Assembly (NCBI GenBank): GCA_964448115.1
Contig: CAYUVA010000033.1
Location: 1-30,075, forward strand
DNA from: CAYUVA01 sp964448115 [NCBI: uncultured bacterium]
GTDB taxonomy: Bacteria > CAYUVA01
DNA: 30,075 bases
Direction of reading: 5' to 3'
Shown here one piece after another: positions 7,875 through 17,603 of this stretch. The first letter of the stretch is position 1, and each line of letters begins with the position of its first letter. Made by a program: the position numbers and the translations under genes. The notes under the pieces are model-generated. The model did not search any database and was not told the DNA's origin. It was given only the letters and a program-made list of their open reading frames with translations.

Positions 7875-8594
7875 ATGAAGAAGGCACGCAATACCACGGT
7901 CTTAAGGTGTCTCATCGCTGTTATGTGTATATCCGTCTGTGGGTGTGTGCATAGAGGCGAGATCAGGCAACTTGCTGAGGTTGCCGGCGAGCGTATATAT
8001 ATCGAGGGAGTTCCCTTTTTCGAGCAGGTGGGAGCGACCTGCGGGGCATCGGCTCTGGCATCGGTGATGAATTACTATGATTACAACATTAGCGCGGAAG
8101 TGATAGCTGAGCAGCTCTACAATCCCCGCAAAAAGGGAATTCTTACCATGGACCTGCTCGTATTCGCACACCAACACGGCTTCAAGTCGAGCGTCTTTCA
8201 GGGCAGCCTCGACAAGATAGAGCAGTACCTTCGACAGGGTAAGCCGCTTATAATACTGCTCAAGCTGACCGATATACCCGAATCCCCGATTAGATTGTTT
8301 TCGCTCCAGGACGAGTATCATTTTATCGTAGTTACCGGCATTTTCCCCGATGATGGAGCGCTCATTTGCCACAGTGGAAAGGGTCAAGACATCGTTGTTC
8401 CTCGGTCGGTCTATTATAAGCCTTGGGCAGCGACCGACCTCGCAATATTCTTGGTTTTTCCTGAGGTGGAAGAAGACCTTTTAATGATCCAGACATTGTT
8501 AGAACAAGGGAACTTCTCGGACAATTTGAGACAGATGTTTCGGGATCAGTCAGATTTTACCTTCACGCTCTTAGTCTCGAAGACCAGCAAATAA
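7875..8594 (+). CDS. C39-like cysteine peptidase, probable lipoprotein
   Basis: 239 residues. The basic N-terminus (KKAR), hydrophobic stretch and VCGC at residues 21-24 look like a lipoprotein signal, with Cys24 as lipid site. The body matches the C39-like papain-fold family: VPFFEQVGATCGASAL with candidate nucleophile Cys56, and YHFIVVTG with candidate His149, followed by a CHSGKGQD segment that could supply the third residue. Such proteins cleave or bind peptides at the envelope; members resembling the PA2778-type lipoprotein peptidases stand alone rather than on an ABC exporter, as here. The substrate is unknown. There is no strong ribosome binding site (only AAGG next to the ATG). The 3' end overlaps the convergent gene by 49 bases. 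Confidence 0.8.
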   Translation: MKKARNTTVLRCLIAVMCISVCGCVHRGEIRQLAEVAGERIYIEGVPFFEQVGATCGASALASVMNYYDYNISAEVIAEQLYNPRKKGILTMDLLVFAHQHGFKSSVFQGSLDKIEQYLRQGKPLIILLKLTDIPESPIRLFSLQDEYHFIVVTGIFPDDGALICHSGKGQDIVVPRSVYYKPWAATDLAIFLVFPEVEEDLLMIQTLLEQGNFSDNLRQMFRDQSDFTFTLLVSKTSK

Positions 8595-8980
8595 GGAACC
8601 GCTGGGCGATTGTCCCTGTCCCTGAAGGCGTTGAACTTCTGCGAGTTAATCCAGATCACATAAGCCTTGCCCGGCTCCAGTCTCACCGGCAATACGCAGG
8701 TGCGCTTGTCATCGAGATACTTTACCTTGCCATTGATTTCAGGGAAGGTCTGGTCATCTAATTTAACCCAAGACCACATGTTCTCGGTCAGCATATCCTT
8801 GCTGAAGGTCACCTTTATCTCGCTAAGTGAAGGATCGACCTCGGTATCGCCGGAGACAGGTAGCGTCTTCACTACTACCGGTGGCATGGTCTCCACAGAG
8901 ACATTCTGTTTGACAAAAAGAGCGTAAAGCGAGCCGGCTACCAACACTAAAGGAATAATAAACGCAAACAACTTATTCAT
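8546..8980 (-). CDS. Membrane-anchored single Ig-like (Big_5/SbsA-type) protein
   Basis: 144 residues from an ATG preceded by a strong AGGAGG (8988-8995 region); the open frame extends 14 codons upstream, but the ribosome binding site fixes the start here. Residues 1 to about 22 form an uncleaved or cleavable hydrophobic segment. The rest is one Big_5-like domain, with PPVVVKTLPVSGDTEVDPSL, KVTFSKDM and YVIWINSQKF strands, related in type to the Ig domains of the 848-residue protein. It lies 25 bases downstream of the GT-C gene on the same strand, so the two are probably co-transcribed. Its 3' end overlaps that of the C39 gene. Confidence 0.8.
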   Translation of the reverse strand: MNKLFAFIIPLVLVAGSLYALFVKQNVSVETMPPVVVKTLPVSGDTEVDPSLSEIKVTFSKDMLTENMWSWVKLDDQTFPEINGKVKYLDDKRTCVLPVRLEPGKAYVIWINSQKFNAFRDRDNRPAVPYLLVFETKSVKVKSD

Positions 8981-9005
8981 GCTTGAACCTCCTTTTAATT
9001 CAGGT

Positions 9006-10631
9006 TTATCTTTGCAGGGCATTTATCGCTTGATTCAGGTCGAAAATCAGTATCTTAGCGATATTAGGATCCCTTTTGGGCAACATCCGGGCATCGAGGG
9101 GCAGGTAATTCTCTCTTAGGACCGGATGATAGAGGACATAATGGTTCTCGAAAACCATAAGCGGCATTGTTCCAGAATTCATTAGCCCATCGAGAAACTC
9201 GCTCTCCCATACATACCGCTCCCAATCGACGATCAGATAGACCGCTCCCAACTCCCTCGCTTTCACCGCACCAGCCCAATCAACGGGCATGCGCAGGCTG
9301 TTCTGTTTGCCAAGGTAAAATGCGAAGATAGGGGTCATCGTGGATACATTGCCCAAGCCCTTGTGGCTGCTCATGTAGTCGATAGCCTCTCCATAGCCTG
9401 ATCGAAGCGCATGGATGCTACAGATCTCGCTGCTTACACTAATGATAATAACAGCACAAAGTAATGTCGCAACCGCCAGGGAGAGCTTACCTCCTAGTTT
9501 TCGAGCTACCATATTTATTATCCAATTCAGGCAGTATCCGCTTGCAATGGCGAAGAAGGGGAGGCAGACGGTGATCGTACGAAAGAGACGCTGAGAGGCA
9601 AAGGAATAAAAAAGTAGCGGAAATAGCCCGAAGGCAAGGATATATAGTCCCTTGACATCCCGCCTTAACGCCAGCAGTAGCATACCGAGCATGTAAAGGC
9701 AGAATAACAAGGCAGAATCCATTCTCCAAAGCTGCTTGAGATAATAAAAGGGATGCTCGAAGTCGAAGCGGGACTCGGTGGCGAACTTGTGCCTCATCGC
9801 CTCGAGGTAGCTACCCGGCTCGTATCTCAAGTAATGAGGGCTGAAGGTGATATAATAAACCATGTTAACAGTAGCGACGATCACTAGAAGTCCAGTTGTA
9901 AAAGCAACGACCAAGATGAAAAGCTGCTTGTGCCAGCTTCCTTTCCCTCTAATGCTCCCGATAAGGATAAATAAATAAGGCAGCGGAACTATAATGATCC
10001 ATCGATAGCTAGTTGTGATTGATGCTCCAAATAGCAGACCTGATGAAAATAGAGCTAGTAATCGAGATCTTCCTTGAATCTCCAAGCCAAAGTATAAAAC
10101 CACCACCGATGCAAGCAAAAACAGTGTTGAATCGATCTCATGCATATTGAGTCGAGAATAGAATATATGATATGGCATCAAAGCCAGAATAAAGCTGGAG
10201 AATACAGCGATGCGCGCATCGAACATCCGCTTTGCAACCATATAGACCAACGCGACCTGCAAGGCGGCGCAAATCACGGAGAGAATGGCTCCCGTGTAAT
10301 CCCCAAGCCCTACAAACGCAGAGAAAAGGCTTATCAGGATCACATGAAGCGGCTTCCAGATAAAGACCGGGAAGCCAGGGTAGCCCATTGGCGATGCTGG
10401 CATGCTTGAGCTAAATCCGAGCCAGTTGAGCAAGGTCAGCCAAAGCTGCTCGACTCTCCAGGAGAAGAACTTTGCTCCCATGAGGAACAACCCCTCATCC
10501 CAGAAGAGCAGCCCCTTGGCGGTCAGCTTGTATGCCCTAATCAACACCGAGACTAGGATTATCCCTCCAATCAGCCATGCATCATAATTCCATGTTTTGT
10601 TCAACTCGCTCCTTGCAGTCATTGATATCAT
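9006..10631 (-). CDS. PMT/ArnT-type GT-C membrane glycosyltransferase
   Basis: 541 residues from an ATG at 10631; the frame is open to a TTG at 10664 and another ATG is at 10622, and none has a clear ribosome binding site. The protein has about ten or more hydrophobic segments. An early extracytoplasmic loop bears LLFWDEGLFLMGA, the Asp-Glu signature of the protein O-mannosyltransferase/ArnT superfamily (Asp45-Glu46 here), and a soluble C-terminal part follows the last membrane span. Members transfer a sugar from a polyprenyl-phosphate carrier to protein, lipid A or other glycans on the outer face of the inner membrane. The acceptor cannot be read from sequence. It is co-directional with the small Ig-like gene. 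Confidence 0.85.
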   Translation of the reverse strand: MISMTARSELNKTWNYDAWLIGGIILVSVLIRAYKLTAKGLLFWDEGLFLMGAKFFSWRVEQLWLTLLNWLGFSSSMPASPMGYPGFPVFIWKPLHVILISLFSAFVGLGDYTGAILSVICAALQVALVYMVAKRMFDARIAVFSSFILALMPYHIFYSRLNMHEIDSTLFLLASVVVLYFGLEIQGRSRLLALFSSGLLFGASITTSYRWIIIVPLPYLFILIGSIRGKGSWHKQLFILVVAFTTGLLVIVATVNMVYYITFSPHYLRYEPGSYLEAMRHKFATESRFDFEHPFYYLKQLWRMDSALLFCLYMLGMLLLALRRDVKGLYILAFGLFPLLFYSFASQRLFRTITVCLPFFAIASGYCLNWIINMVARKLGGKLSLAVATLLCAVIIISVSSEICSIHALRSGYGEAIDYMSSHKGLGNVSTMTPIFAFYLGKQNSLRMPVDWAGAVKARELGAVYLIVDWERYVWESEFLDGLMNSGTMPLMVFENHYVLYHPVLRENYLPLDARMLPKRDPNIAKILIFDLNQAINALQR

Positions 10632-10695
10632 AATATACCAGTATGGGAGGATAAAATTGACCAAGATATTGATATGCTGTATAACTCTGGTAACT

Positions 10696-10770
10696 CGGGG
10701 CGTAGCGCAGCCTGGTTAGCGCGCCTGCCTTGGGAGCAGGAGGTCGCTGGTTCAAATCCAGTCGCCCCGA
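10696..10770 (+). tRNA. tRNA-Pro (anticodon TGG)
   Basis: Full cloverleaf. Acceptor arms CGGGGCG (10696-10702) and CGCCCCG (10763-10769), D arm GCGC/GCGC, anticodon stem CCTGC/GCAGG around loop CTTGGGA with TGG at the anticodon, and T arm GCTGG-TTCAAAT-CCAGT. Discriminator A at 10770; the CCA end is not encoded. Confidence 0.97.
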
Positions 10771-10873
10771 TAAAACCGAGTAATGCACGAGTAGCATAAG
10801 CTTCATACGAGAAAAAATATAACTCAATCCACTTAGTTTGGCGGTTCAAAATCCCTCACACCTCAAGCCTTAT

Positions 10874-10914
10874 AAAAAATGGGATATGCCCGCGTTGTTC
10901 GCCGGACATATCCC
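10874..10914 (-). terminator. Rho-independent terminator of groEL
   Basis: Stem GGGATATG/CATATCCC (10881-10888 with 10907-10914) extended by inner G/C pairs. On the minus strand it is followed by a T-run (A run at 10874-10879 on plus). It lies just after the groEL stop. Confidence 0.75.
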
Positions 10915-10947
10915 GCATAACGAAAGATCTATCTATCGTCGGTCAGC

Positions 10948-12606
<1,659 letters not shown>

Positions 12607-12675
12607 TTAATCGAATCTTTCAATCTATTTATTAACCTCAAGATTTCCTTATGTTCCCAATAAATTAACATTACA

Positions 12676-13125
12676 TCAGTCAAGTACAACATCCTTATGT
12701 TGTTCGCTATCTTTTGAGGTTTTTGGCATCCTGACGGTCAGGATTCCATGTTTTAACTTGGCGGTGACAGCATCAGCATCGACGCTGGATGGGATGTTAA
12801 ACCTTCTACTGAAGACGCCGTGCTGTCGTTCAGCTCTAAGGAATCTTCCCTCTTTGTCGCTAAGGGCAGTTCGTTTCCTTTGCCCGAAGATGAGCAATTG
12901 GTTTCCCTGTAGGGTTATAGCCACCTCGTCCTTGGCGAAGCCGGGCAATTCCATCTCTAGCCTGAATTCCTCGGCATCCTCGATGATATCGACTGCTGGC
13001 ACAAGGGTCTCCTCATCTCCCTTACACCATCGTTTTGAGCCGAAGTGCTGCCTCATGAAAAGCTCGTCGAGCATCTCACGGAGCCTCTTTAGCGCTATGT
13101 ACGGGTTGTCCTTTTTTACGGTCAT
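12676..13125 (-). CDS. Small heat-shock protein, Hsp20/alpha-crystallin family
   Basis: 149 residues. It is an ATP-independent holdase that keeps unfolding proteins soluble. An N-terminal arm with a helical LKRLREMLDELF segment leads to an alpha-crystallin domain (about 43-140) with the VDIIEDAEEFRLEMELPGF opening and the conserved GILTVRMPK near the end. No clear I-x-I tail motif is visible. It lies upstream of groEL in the same direction, consistent with a stress operon driven by the promoter at 13160-13188. Confidence 0.95.
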   Translation of the reverse strand: MTVKKDNPYIALKRLREMLDELFMRQHFGSKRWCKGDEETLVPAVDIIEDAEEFRLEMELPGFAKDEVAITLQGNQLLIFGQRKRTALSDKEGRFLRAERQHGVFSRRFNIPSSVDADAVTAKLKHGILTVRMPKTSKDSEQHKDVVLD

Positions 13126-13159
13126 AACATCTCACCGCCAGAAATCTTAAGCGTATTGT

Positions 13160-13188
13160 AATATAATATTTGAGTGAGTCTATGTCAA
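13160..13188 (-). promoter_or_regulatory. Sigma-70-type promoter of hsp20 (and possibly groEL)
   Basis: On the minus strand, -35 TTGACA (13183-13188), 17-base spacer, -10 TATATT (13160-13165). The predicted leader is about 28 bases before the hsp20 ATG. No CIRCE element or classic sigma-32 promoter is evident. Confidence 0.65.
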
Positions 13189-13293
13189 GTGTTTTTTAAA
13201 TTTCAATTTATATCAGGAACTCTGAATATCAATCTCACCATGAAAAGTCCAGTCAATTGATTGAATCTGAGCCTTGTGATAAATAATCGTTCT

Positions 13294-13641
13294 ATGTTCG
13301 GCATCGGTTTCTCAGAGATAATACTCATCCTCATCGTCGTTCTCATCATCTTCGGTCCCAAGCAAATCCCAGAGGTAGCTCGTTGGTTGGGAAGAACATC
13401 GCTCTATCTGCGAAGGCTTCGCTACGAATGGGAACTTAAGATTCAAAGGGAACTGATGGAAGAAAATATAAAAGAAGATCAGCAAATAGAGGATGACTGG
13501 AAACTGCAATATAAAAGAGCTTACCCATCTTTAACACAAAATAAGAACAATGAACAAGAAACCGAAAGAGAGCAACCCCAGGGACAAGAAGAAAAACAAG
13601 GAAACGGACCAGGAAAGCCAAAAGCAGGACGAAAAGACTAA
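13294..13641 (+). CDS. tatA: Twin-arginine translocase TatA/TatB-family subunit
   Basis: 115 residues from the ATG at 13294; an in-frame TTG at 13261 would add 11 residues in front of the membrane helix and is unlikely. One N-terminal membrane helix (FGIGFSEIILILIVVLIIFG) is followed by the FGPKQIPEVAR hinge typical of the family. An amphipathic helix and a long charged, Gln/Lys/Glu-rich tail complete it. The Glu in the helix start recalls TatB, the FGPK hinge is shared with TatA, and only one such gene is present, so it may serve both roles. It sits directly before tatC and overlaps it. Confidence 0.88.
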   Translation: MFGIGFSEIILILIVVLIIFGPKQIPEVARWLGRTSLYLRRLRYEWELKIQRELMEENIKEDQQIEDDWKLQYKRAYPSLTQNKNNEQETEREQPQGQEEKQGNGPGKPKAGRKD

Positions 13642-14482
13642 GGCTGCGACGGAGAGCGAACATGATCTTGGCGAGATGGGCTTTTTGGATCACCTGTCTG
13701 ACCTGCGCAAGCGTCTTTTGTATTCTCTTTGTGCACTTGCCATCGGCTTCATAGGTGCATTTATCTTCTCTAAAGATATCCTCACCATCCTTATACTTCC
13801 CCTAGAGAAAGTTATGCCCCAGGATGGCGACCTTGTTGTATTGAATCTACAGGAGGGGTTCATGAGCCATATCAAGGTCTCCATTCTTGCTGGATTCCTA
13901 TTCGCGCTGCCTATCATATTCTGGCAGGTTTGGCTCAAGTTCATCCACAAGGGATTGTATAAACATGAGCAGGTCTATGCAATAATATTCGTCTTCATCA
14001 CCACCATTAGTTTCTTTGGCGGCGCCGTATTCGGCTATTTCATGGTATTTCCTTATGGATTCGAGTTTTTCTTACAATGGGTCGGAGAGCTGGGGGTGCC
14101 TAAAATATCCCTGGCTCAATATCTCGCCTTTATCACCAGGCTGTTTATCGCCTTTGGAGTCGTGTTCGAGTTGCCGGTGATTATCGTATTATTGAGTCTT
14201 TTAAAGGTGGTTAAAGCCAGGTGGCTCTTTAGAATGAGCAAGTTTTTCATTGTGCTTGCTGTAATCTTCGCTGCCATGATCACCCCCCCAGATTGGATAA
14301 CTCAGCTCATGATCGCCGGACCGCTGATATTGTTATATTTCATCGGCCTTATTACAGCAGCCATAATAGAGGCTATAAGGGGAGATAAGAAAACACAAGA
14401 TCACCAGCAAACTAAACAAGATAGTGATCTAAAAAAAATGGCTGACAAGATAGAGGATGACTCCGACTCGCCCGCCGGTTAA
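13550..14482 (+). CDS. tatC: Sec-independent translocase TatC
   Basis: 310 residues as drawn. TatC is the six-span receptor that recognises twin-arginine signal peptides of folded exported proteins. Seen here: the cytoplasmic entry motif FLDHLSDLRKRLL, the conserved Phe/Glu and Pro positions of the periplasmic loops, the FELPVIIVLLSLL segment and the MITPPDW motif. The first 42 residues are a highly charged extension overlapping the 3' end of tatA by 92 bases in another frame. An in-frame ATG at 13676 would give a 268-residue protein starting just before FLDHL with no overlap, close to standard TatC size. The stop codon overlaps that of the convergent TolC-like gene. Confidence 0.93.
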   Translation: MNKKPKESNPRDKKKNKETDQESQKQDEKTKAATESEHDLGEMGFLDHLSDLRKRLLYSLCALAIGFIGAFIFSKDILTILILPLEKVMPQDGDLVVLNLQEGFMSHIKVSILAGFLFALPIIFWQVWLKFIHKGLYKHEQVYAIIFVFITTISFFGGAVFGYFMVFPYGFEFFLQWVGELGVPKISLAQYLAFITRLFIAFGVVFELPVIIVLLSLLKVVKARWLFRMSKFFIVLAVIFAAMITPPDWITQLMIAGPLILLYFIGLITAAIIEAIRGDKKTQDHQQTKQDSDLKKMADKIEDDSDSPAG

Positions 14483-15915
14483 AGCATAGCTGATACATAC
14501 TGCAAGCGGAAATATGCCAAAGCATACTCGAAATCAGTAGCGTTCAGGTTCACCTTGGCTTGCACCAGCTCGACCCTGCTGTCCAATAGCTCCTTGAATG
14601 TGATTACCCCAAGGTCGAACTGCGTCTGCATATAACGATAGGTCTCCTCGGCAAGCTGTAGGTGTTTACGGGAAGCATCGAGCGCAAGCTGGGCTTCCCT
14701 AAGGATATCATAGGCTGCCAATACCTGCTCCTTTACCGAGATCTCCTCCTTTTGCCTTTTGTATTCAGCACTCCTCAGCGCCAACTTTGCTTCCTCGATG
14801 GGAACCGTTACATGAGAGCCATCGAATATATTCAGACGAACCTGATCCCGGTCTGTGTATCGATTCCCCTCCACAAAATCAGAAGAATGATTAATAGAAA
14901 TCGATGTATTATCGACCAGCGAAAGGGCAACGGTGAGATCCATCATCCAGTAATCACCGGTGAATTCATCCCTCATCCCCTCATAGACATACTCACTGCG
15001 CAGCTTGTTGTAATAGCTCGAGTAACCGGCGCCCAAGTAAATGCTCGGTAGTCGCGCTGCCTTGGCTACTTTCAGGTATTCACGATACATCTTGATATCC
15101 TCGTCTAGTTTCTTTAGCTCCTGCCTGTTGGATAGCGCATGTTCGATGAAGGATGAAGGATCATCCGGAATATTATCGGGAACCGCCTGGCTCGATTCTA
15201 CGACCTCGAATTCCCGATCCGGCGGCTGATCCAATAATATCATCAGGGATCGCTTTGTTCCTTTAAGGGTGTCCCTTGCAGTTTGTAACATTAGCTTTGA
15301 GTCGAGAAGGAATGCCTCCTCAGCCATGACCTCGAGCGGTATCCCCTTCCCTAGCTCCACCTTTCGTTTGACCCTGGCTAGCGATTCCTCTGCCTTTAGT
15401 ACCGTCTCCTGGTGAACTTTTAAGTCTGCCTTTGCCCGAAGGATGGCGAAATATTGCTGCTTGACCGAGAAAAAGAGATCTCGGCGAGTGATCTCATAGG
15501 ACAAATCGGTTACATTGAGCTTGTGTTTGGCAGCCTTATAGGAGCTGCTGATCTTGCGCCCGGTATAAAGTGGTTGTAATAAGCCGATATCGAATGTCCT
15601 GTTGAACTGATATATAGGAATAAATGGAGAGTTGGGATCCAAATCTCCCCGATGGTAATCGGTCTGGTTGAAGCCAAGAGTTACCTTTGGATAGTACATT
15701 TCTCTGGCATCACCTACTCTAAGCTGGTCGATCTTCGCCTGCTGTTCGATAAGTTCTAAAGATACCGTCTCTTCGGCAGCGATCTTCAAGCAGCTATCTA
15801 GTGTCAGAACTTCCTGCGCTCTTACCATGGATAGCGAAGTTAGTGAAAAGTGCGATATGATGATGATGATGAATATCGAGATCCTCGATGCCATGCCTTT
15901 GTATCCAGCGTTCAT
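14479..15915 (-). CDS. TolC-family outer-membrane efflux protein
   Basis: 478 residues from the ATG at 15915, which has AGGA about 7 bases upstream; the frame is open to a TTG at 15960. A signal peptide (about residues 1-33, ending VRAQ) is followed by two TolC/OEP halves rich in long coiled helices: LTLDSCLKIAAEE, the YYPKVTLG strand, RRDLFFSVKQQYFAILRAKA, then a second half ending ETYRYMQTQFDLGVITFKEL, where G-x-x-x-x-x-E-L is typical. These proteins form trimeric outer-membrane tunnels for type I secretion or drug efflux. No inner-membrane pump or adaptor gene lies beside it. Its stop shares the palindrome TTAA with the tatC stop. Confidence 0.9.
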   Translation of the reverse strand: MNAGYKGMASRISIFIIIIISHFSLTSLSMVRAQEVLTLDSCLKIAAEETVSLELIEQQAKIDQLRVGDAREMYYPKVTLGFNQTDYHRGDLDPNSPFIPIYQFNRTFDIGLLQPLYTGRKISSSYKAAKHKLNVTDLSYEITRRDLFFSVKQQYFAILRAKADLKVHQETVLKAEESLARVKRKVELGKGIPLEVMAEEAFLLDSKLMLQTARDTLKGTKRSLMILLDQPPDREFEVVESSQAVPDNIPDDPSSFIEHALSNRQELKKLDEDIKMYREYLKVAKAARLPSIYLGAGYSSYYNKLRSEYVYEGMRDEFTGDYWMMDLTVALSLVDNTSISINHSSDFVEGNRYTDRDQVRLNIFDGSHVTVPIEEAKLALRSAEYKRQKEEISVKEQVLAAYDILREAQLALDASRKHLQLAEETYRYMQTQFDLGVITFKELLDSRVELVQAKVNLNATDFEYALAYFRLQYVSAML

Positions 15916-16008
15916 CTCAATCCTTCCTCGATCTTTGGTTGTAAGCTCTATTTGAATCAAGCCTAATGTCTATCAGAAAATGCAAGAATTGAAAAATTAG
16001 CAAAGAGC

Positions 16009-16036
16009 TTGACATATCCCTCAAGAATCATAAATT
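16009..16036 (+). promoter_or_regulatory. Possible promoter of the YggS-type gene
   Basis: -35 TTGACA (16009-16014), 16-base spacer, -10-like TAAATT (16031-16036). The implied start near 16043 leaves a very short leader containing GGAG (16044-16047) before the ATG at 16055, so the call is tentative. Confidence 0.4.
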
Positions 16037-16054
16037 ACAACCCGGAGAGCGTAT

Positions 16055-16759
16055 ATGGCTATTACAGACAAAGAGATCGAGCAAAACATAGCAAGGGTTA
16101 AAGATCGCATCGCAAATGCTGCAACTAGAGCGGGAAGAGAACCTGGTGACATAACATTGGTTGCAGTGGCGAAGACTCATCCTGTCGAGCTTATTGAGCA
16201 AGCAGTCAAGCACGGTATCAGCGATATAGGGGAGAATCGGGCACAGGAGCTTCGTGATAAGGCACAAAAGCTAAAAGACCTCTGCCGATGGCACTTTATC
16301 GGACCCATACAGAAGAATAAGGTAAAGTACCTGGCACAATATGCTTCGGTGGTTCACTCTATCGACCGTATGGAGATCGCCGAAGAATTGCAAAAGCGAC
16401 TAGATAGGCTAGACAAGACAATGGAAGTGCTCATCGAGGTTAACATAGGAGATGAACAGCAAAAGGCTGGAACCGGTCCCAAAACCATCGAACCTCTAAT
16501 CATCGGCATCGAAAGACTGGATCGCCTGAAATTATGCGGGCTAATGTGCATCCCCCCCTTTTTGGATGATCCAGAGGCGACCAGACCCTATTTCATAAGA
16601 ATGAGACAATTAGCTGAGCGGTTGCAGGGGTCCGGCTACGAGAATTTAACTCAGCTTTCAATGGGGATGACTGCCGACTTCGAGGCAGCCATCGAGGAGG
16701 GAGCGACCATTGTTCGTGTAGGCACCGCCATCTTCGGTCCCAGAGCCTGTCAAGTATGA
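16055..16759 (+). CDS. yggS: YggS/PLPBP family pyridoxal-phosphate homeostasis protein
   Basis: 234 residues, normal for the family. It is a single TIM-barrel domain that binds pyridoxal 5'-phosphate and helps balance B6 vitamers and amino-acid pools; no enzyme activity is established for the family. The PLP lysine is Lys40 in LVAVAKTHP. Other family motifs are GENRAQEL, WHFIGPIQKNKVK, LCGLMCIPP and the C-terminal LSMGMTADFEAAIEEGATIVRVG phosphate-binding region, where Thr replaces the commoner Ser after GM. The ribosome binding site GGAG lies 7 bases before the ATG. The gene converges on the GT2 gene. Confidence 0.95.
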   Translation: MAITDKEIEQNIARVKDRIANAATRAGREPGDITLVAVAKTHPVELIEQAVKHGISDIGENRAQELRDKAQKLKDLCRWHFIGPIQKNKVKYLAQYASVVHSIDRMEIAEELQKRLDRLDKTMEVLIEVNIGDEQQKAGTGPKTIEPLIIGIERLDRLKLCGLMCIPPFLDDPEATRPYFIRMRQLAERLQGSGYENLTQLSMGMTADFEAAIEEGATIVRVGTAIFGPRACQV

Positions 16760-16821
16760 ATTCAACAGATAATCCGCCGAAAAAGATCGCTATACTATTT
16801 AGCTCAAATCGATTACCTGAG

Positions 16822-17520
16822 TTAAAAAATGCTTTTTAACACCACCTTTGCTATGCGAGCGAAATCAGAGATCGGCTTGAAGTAAGAAGGGGTATCTGTC
16901 GAACCATAGATCGCCTTTATGGGAACATAGCTGATCTTAGAACCCTGTCTTAAAAACTCGAAGATGAGATGAGTCTCAGTCTCATACCTGCCGGGTGGAA
17001 TATTTATCTTGCGCAGAATCCGCGTTGGGTATAGTCGATAGCCAGATTGCGTGTCTTTTATCCAGCATCCAGCCGCAAGTGAGATAAAAAGGATGCCTAC
17101 AGCGTTAGAGATCCTGCGAACTAATGGAATTCTCTCCGAGCCTCGAATCCGCGATCCGATGATAAGCTGCGAGGGATTCTCCTGGTGAATTCGCACAAAT
17201 TCAGTGATGTAAGCAGGATCATGCTGCCCGTCTGCATCGAGGGTTATGATAGCGCTTACCTGGGGATGATTCTCAAGTATATAAGAAAAGCCGGTGGTCA
17301 AGGCGCACCCTTTTCCCATGTTTCGAGGGTGTACTAATACTAGTGCGCCGGCACCCTTAGCGACCAAGCCGGTTTCATCATCAGAGCCATCATCGATAAC
17401 CACAACGGTTAGCAAAGTAGCAAGGGTTTTATCTACCACCTGGGCAACGCTTTCTTGGGCATTATAGGCTGGTATCAAAGCAGCAATCTTATCATATCTA
17501 TTATTTGTCAATCTGCTCAT
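16822..17520 (-). CDS. GT2 glycosyltransferase, DPM1-like polyprenyl-phosphate sugar synthase
   Basis: 232 residues, one GT-A catalytic domain without membrane helices. It has the N-terminal IPAYNAQESV, nucleotide-binding VVIDDGSDDET (Asp43-Asp44), the DXD metal motif in LDADGQHDP (Asp95, Asp97) and the DTQSGYRLYP acceptor-side motif typical of dolichol/polyprenyl-phosphate mannose or glucose synthases. Such enzymes load a sugar from GDP-Man or UDP-Glc onto a lipid phosphate that GT-C enzymes then use. Three such GT-C genes are in this window, though not adjacent. No convincing ribosome binding site is seen; the start is 11 bases from a terminator stem. Confidence 0.85.
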   Translation of the reverse strand: MSRLTNNRYDKIAALIPAYNAQESVAQVVDKTLATLLTVVVIDDGSDDETGLVAKGAGALVLVHPRNMGKGCALTTGFSYILENHPQVSAIITLDADGQHDPAYITEFVRIHQENPSQLIIGSRIRGSERIPLVRRISNAVGILFISLAAGCWIKDTQSGYRLYPTRILRKINIPPGRYETETHLIFEFLRQGSKISYVPIKAIYGSTDTPSYFKPISDFARIAKVVLKSIF

Positions 17521-17530
17521 TGCTGGGAAT

Positions 17531-17573
17531 AAAAAGACATAGACCTATCCTCCTTGAGGGAGAATAGGTCTAT
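17531..17573 (-). terminator. Strong intrinsic terminator after the small secreted protein gene
   Basis: A 15-bp stem with one mismatch (ATAGACCTAT... at 17539-17553 with 17559-17573), 5-base loop, and on the minus strand a TCTTTTT tract (plus-strand A-run 17531-17535). It begins 30 bases beyond the stop of the 150-residue gene and immediately precedes the GT2 start. Confidence 0.8.
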
Positions 17574-17603
17574 TAGTTTTCTTGTATAGCCTTTAGGTTC
17601 GCC

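Noticed and set aside
7462-7887. Minus-strand 141-codon frame at the end of the Kelch gene
   Set aside because: It is antisense to the PKD domain and Thr/Pro linker; the Arg-rich end merely mirrors that linker.
10582-10849. Two overlapping minus-strand frames of 73 and 81 codons with LDLNQRPP- and GFEPATSC-like peptides
   Set aside because: They are translations through the tRNA-Pro gene, a well-known false gene; the tRNA cloverleaf explains the sequence.
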